Source: Chromatiales bacterium
GTDB lineage: Bacteria > Pseudomonadota > Gammaproteobacteria > Thiohalomonadales > Thiohalomonadaceae
Reading direction: 5' to 3'
DNA: 9,480 nucleotides
Assembly: GCA_029864785.1 (NCBI GenBank)
Contig: JAOTST010000040.1
Coordinates: forward strand, 1 to 9,480
Made by a program: the position numbers and the translations under genes
Shown: positions 7,674 through 9,480 of the stretch, in pieces
Numbering within the stretch: position 1 is the first letter of the stretch
Layout: each line of letters opens with the position of its first letter
The notes under the pieces: model-generated
Databases searched by the model: none
What the model was told of the DNA's origin: nothing
The model's input: only the letters and a program-made list of their open reading frames with translations

Positions 7674-8671
7674 GAGTTGAGCACCTTCAGGGTCAATTCA
7701 CGAACAATACGCCACTCTCCACCTATCCGCTTAAAGACCACTCTCTTTTTAGAACGGTCACTATAACGAGCTGAGTGATAATCCATGACGAAATCCGCTT
7801 GAACTCGGTTCAATGATAATGTCTCAACAACAATATCTTTAATCGATATTTCAATGAGCCCCGCTCGGCTGATACGTTTATTTCGTCCAATCATCCATGC
7901 CTGATGACTACTATAAGATCGCGACTTAAAATTGGGTGAGTAGCTATCAATGTAACGGTCTATATCTTTTCTTTGCCAACTATCTATCCAGCGCTCTAGC
8001 AACAGACCAATCTGTTGATTTGCCTCCTGTACATTATTATCAACGGCTTCAGGCGTTTCGATATTTTGTAAAGGCTCACCCTCAGCGACAGATATGTTGC
8101 CATCATTAACAGTGGCAACGACCGTATTGGCTGGCTGGAAACCTTCCAAAGATAGTAGTGGTGAGAGTGCAGGCGATTGATCTCTCTTTACTCGCAGCGC
8201 TTTAGCGTAAGAACGACGCGCCATTGTTTCAAAAACAACGGTGAGATTATTGTAGAGCATCGCATAACTCTCTTTGCTCCTTAAACCTTGTTCCAACATC
8301 TGTTGAGCCTTAAGCAGCTTTCCCTCCTCAACCAACAACATCGCTAAGTTGTTGTAGAATTCAGGCTGTTTTGGCTCATCTGCTATCAACTCTTCAAAAG
8401 CCGTTATGGCTTTTGAATTTTCACCCGCTCCAGCCAAAGATGTCGCTCGATAAAAACGGATATCAAGCCGCTTCTGCGTCGCTTCTGGTAATGATTGAAT
8501 AGCACTCAAAGCCTTGGAGTAATTTCCTTTGGCCACCATGTTCGATAATGATTCATCACCCGCACCCTTTACAGCCGCATGTGACACGGCAAGAGTGGAA
8601 AACTGCATTACCCCGATTAAGGTAATAGAGTAAATGAGTCGTTTAATTATATTGAATCTATTTTCTAACAC
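7670..8671 (-). CDS. Exported TPR protein with C-terminal NTF2-like domain
   Basis: The 333-residue product has a signal peptide (1-32, ending AVSHA). A TPR-like helical region follows at about 45-160, including the repeat-like stretches FYRATSLAGAGENSKAITAF and FYNNLAMLLVEEGKLLKAQQ. A low-complexity linker (about 165-220) leads to an NTF2-like domain (about 222-333). That domain is paralogous to the one in the downstream Csd6-like protein: both share W-x-(D/S)-W, D-(I/V)-D-R-Y, Y-x-S-x-x-Y-x-x-x-S-x-K-R and a final G-x-W-R. No catalytic motif is visible, so a scaffold, substrate-binding or partner role in the periplasm is inference. The start is GTG with AGGA (minus strand, 8683-8680) 8 bp upstream. 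It is first in a two-gene operon and divergent from the GAF-HD gene. Confidence 0.8.
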   Translation of the reverse strand: MLENRFNIIKRLIYSITLIGVMQFSTLAVSHAAVKGAGDESLSNMVAKGNYSKALSAIQSLPEATQKRLDIRFYRATSLAGAGENSKAITAFEELIADEPKQPEFYNNLAMLLVEEGKLLKAQQMLEQGLRSKESYAMLYNNLTVVFETMARRSYAKALRVKRDQSPALSPLLSLEGFQPANTVVATVNDGNISVAEGEPLQNIETPEAVDNNVQEANQQIGLLLERWIDSWQRKDIDRYIDSYSPNFKSRSYSSHQAWMIGRNKRISRAGLIEISIKDIVVETLSLNRVQADFVMDYHSARYSDRSKKRVVFKRIGGEWRIVRELTLKVLNS

Positions 8672-8679
8672 ACCAGCTT

Positions 8680-8683
8680 TCCT
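8680..8683 (-). promoter_or_regulatory. Ribosome binding site deciding the GTG start at 8671
   Basis: AGGA read on the minus strand, followed by 8 nt and then GTG, supports the unusual GTG start of the TPR/NTF2 gene. The resulting protein begins directly with a good signal peptide. Confidence 0.6.
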
Positions 8684-8694
8684 ATTTGATCCGT

Positions 8695-8738
8695 GCCTAT
8701 TATATAGGTACTCTCGAAAATCAACAGCCTATTGTATA
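8695..8738. repeat. 12-bp direct repeat pair in the divergent intergenic region
   Basis: GCCTATTATATA (8695-8706) and GCCTATTGTATA (8727-8738) match at 11 of 12 bases and start 32 bp apart, close to three turns of B-DNA. The first copy also lies within the small dyad CCTAT-TAT-ATAGG (8696-8708), which covers the candidate minus-strand -10 element. The placement between divergent genes fits an operator pair for a shared regulator, but no regulator is identified and the identity could be chance in AT-rich DNA. Confidence 0.4.
8699..8727 (-). promoter_or_regulatory. Candidate promoter of the TPR/YkuD operon
   Basis: The minus strand reads a perfect TATAAT at 8704-8699. The -35 is poor: CTGTTG at 17-bp spacing (8727-8722) has little match, while the better TTGATT would be only 14 bp away. 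Transcription would begin near 8692 and give a leader of about 20 nt before the GTG at 8671. A weak -35 suggests an activator may be needed, which is inference. Confidence 0.4.
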
Positions 8739-8756
8739 TCCTCAATGGCATCTGGC

Positions 8757-8761
8757 AAGGA
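8757..8761 (+). promoter_or_regulatory. Ribosome binding site of the GAF-HD gene
   Basis: AAGGA lies 6 nt before ATG 8768 and fixes that start. The frame is open back to a TAG at 8705-8707, but the only other candidate start, TTG 8732, lacks such a site. No convincing plus-strand sigma70 promoter was found in the 96-bp intergenic region. Confidence 0.65.
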
Positions 8762-8767
8762 ATCAAC

Positions 8768-9480
8768 ATGTCTCAAAGCAATCAACTTCTTGAGAAACTT
8801 GAGAAGCTCACTGAAATAGGCACCGCACTCTCATCTGAGCACAACACCCAAAAGCTGCTTGAGCTTATTTTACTGGGAGCTAAGGATCTCACCCTTGCCG
8901 ACGGAGGTACCCTCTACTCCGTTCAGGAAAATAGCACCATTCAGATGGAGATTATTCGTACCGACTCCCTCGACTATGCCATGGGAGGCACCACAGGAAA
9001 CGAAATACCTTTTCCTCCTATCCCTCTTTTTGATGAAGATCACCAGCCTAACCTGCAGATGGTCGTTACCAATGCCGTACTTCTCGAAACAACCATCAAT
9101 ATTCCCGATGCCTACCATGCAGAGGGGTTTGATTTCTCAGGTACAGCGGCATTTGATGCGCGAACTGGTTACCACTCACAATCATTTCTAACGGTTCCTC
9201 TAAAAAATCATCAAAATGACATCATCGGAGTTCTACAGCTTCTTAATGCAACTGACCCTGATAATGGAGAGGTTATCCCCTTCTCCGAAGAGGCTCAACG
9301 ACTGACCGAGTCACTTGCATCACAAGCCGCCATTGCCCTAACCAACAGACGTCTAATCGATGATCTCAAAAGGCTATTGGAATCATTGATTCAACTCATC
9401 GCGGCGGCTATTGATGAAAAATCCCCCTATACCGGAGGTCACTGTGAAAGAGTCCCCGTGCTGACCATGATGTTAGCCGA
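8768..9480 (+). CDS. GAF domain + HD (probably HD-GYP) signalling protein, 5' part
   Basis: The reading frame from ATG 8768 runs off the window after 237 codons without a stop. A short N-terminal helix (about 3-20) leads to a GAF sensor domain (about 22-195). That domain includes ADGGTLYSV and the late block SFLTVPLKN with GVLQLLNA, typical GAF strand sequences. A helical linker (about 180-212) then joins the start of an HD phosphohydrolase domain, AIDEKSPYTGGHCERVP (214-230), with His225 as the expected first metal ligand. This sequence style is common in HD-GYP proteins that hydrolyse cyclic di-GMP. The HD and GYP motifs themselves lie beyond the window, so cyclic di-GMP activity is inference. 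No signal peptide or membrane segment is seen, which suggests a cytoplasmic protein. It is divergent from the TPR/YkuD operon. Confidence 0.85.
   Translation, partial: MSQSNQLLEKLEKLTEIGTALSSEHNTQKLLELILLGAKDLTLADGGTLYSVQENSTIQMEIIRTDSLDYAMGGTTGNEIPFPPIPLFDEDHQPNLQMVVTNAVLLETTINIPDAYHAEGFDFSGTAAFDARTGYHSQSFLTVPLKNHQNDIIGVLQLLNATDPDNGEVIPFSEEAQRLTESLASQAAIALTNRRLIDDLKRLLESLIQLIAAAIDEKSPYTGGHCERVPVLTMMLA

Noticed and set aside
8859..9191. Plus-strand 110-codon frame and the opposing minus-strand frame at 8870-9118
   Set aside because: Both are shadows of the GAF domain frame that starts at ATG 8768 and has a good ribosome site.

Overview
The window looks like chromosomal DNA of a gammaproteobacterium, possibly a Chromatiales- or Thiotrichales-like lineage. 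The evidence is the conserved gene order rodA - mltB - rlpA - dacA - dat - ybeD - lipB, which is the E. coli mrdB-rlpA-dacA-ybeD-lipB neighbourhood with mltB and a D-amino acid aminotransferase inserted. The lineage below class level is a guess. I see no sign of mobile elements, phage, CRISPR, rRNA or tRNA genes.

Positions 1-6304 (plus strand) hold a tight envelope and lipoylation cluster. RodA polymerises glycan strands, MltB and RlpA are lytic transglycosylases, and the PBP5/6-like DacA removes the terminal D-Ala from pentapeptides. A D-amino acid aminotransferase follows, then the small YbeD/DUF493 protein and the octanoyltransferase LipB. Genes overlap by 4 bp or lie within about 25 bp of each other. 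The one exception is a 222-bp gap before dacA, which carries a candidate promoter. lipA, the usual gene after lipB, is absent here: the cluster ends at a convergent junction.

Positions 6345-8671 (minus strand) hold two overlapping genes for exported proteins. The first transcribed (8671-7670) is a TPR protein with a C-terminal NTF2-like domain. The second (7673-6345) has TPR-like helices, a YkuD catalytic domain and a paralogous NTF2-like domain. YkuD followed by NTF2-like is the layout of the L,D-carboxypeptidases Csd6 (Helicobacter) and Pgp2 (Campylobacter), so I favour peptidoglycan peptide trimming over cross-linking. With DacA this would give a pentapeptide to tetrapeptide to tripeptide route. 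The non-catalytic TPR/NTF2 protein may be a partner.

Positions 8672-8767 are a divergent intergenic region with a perfect TATAAT on the minus strand and a 12-bp near-perfect direct repeat spaced 32 bp, a candidate operator pair. From 8768 to the end of the window runs the 5' part of a GAF-HD (probably HD-GYP) signalling gene, cut off just after the first HD histidine.

Most of the window is well-known biology. The least described parts are the TPR/NTF2 + Csd6-like pair and the repeat-bearing divergent control region.
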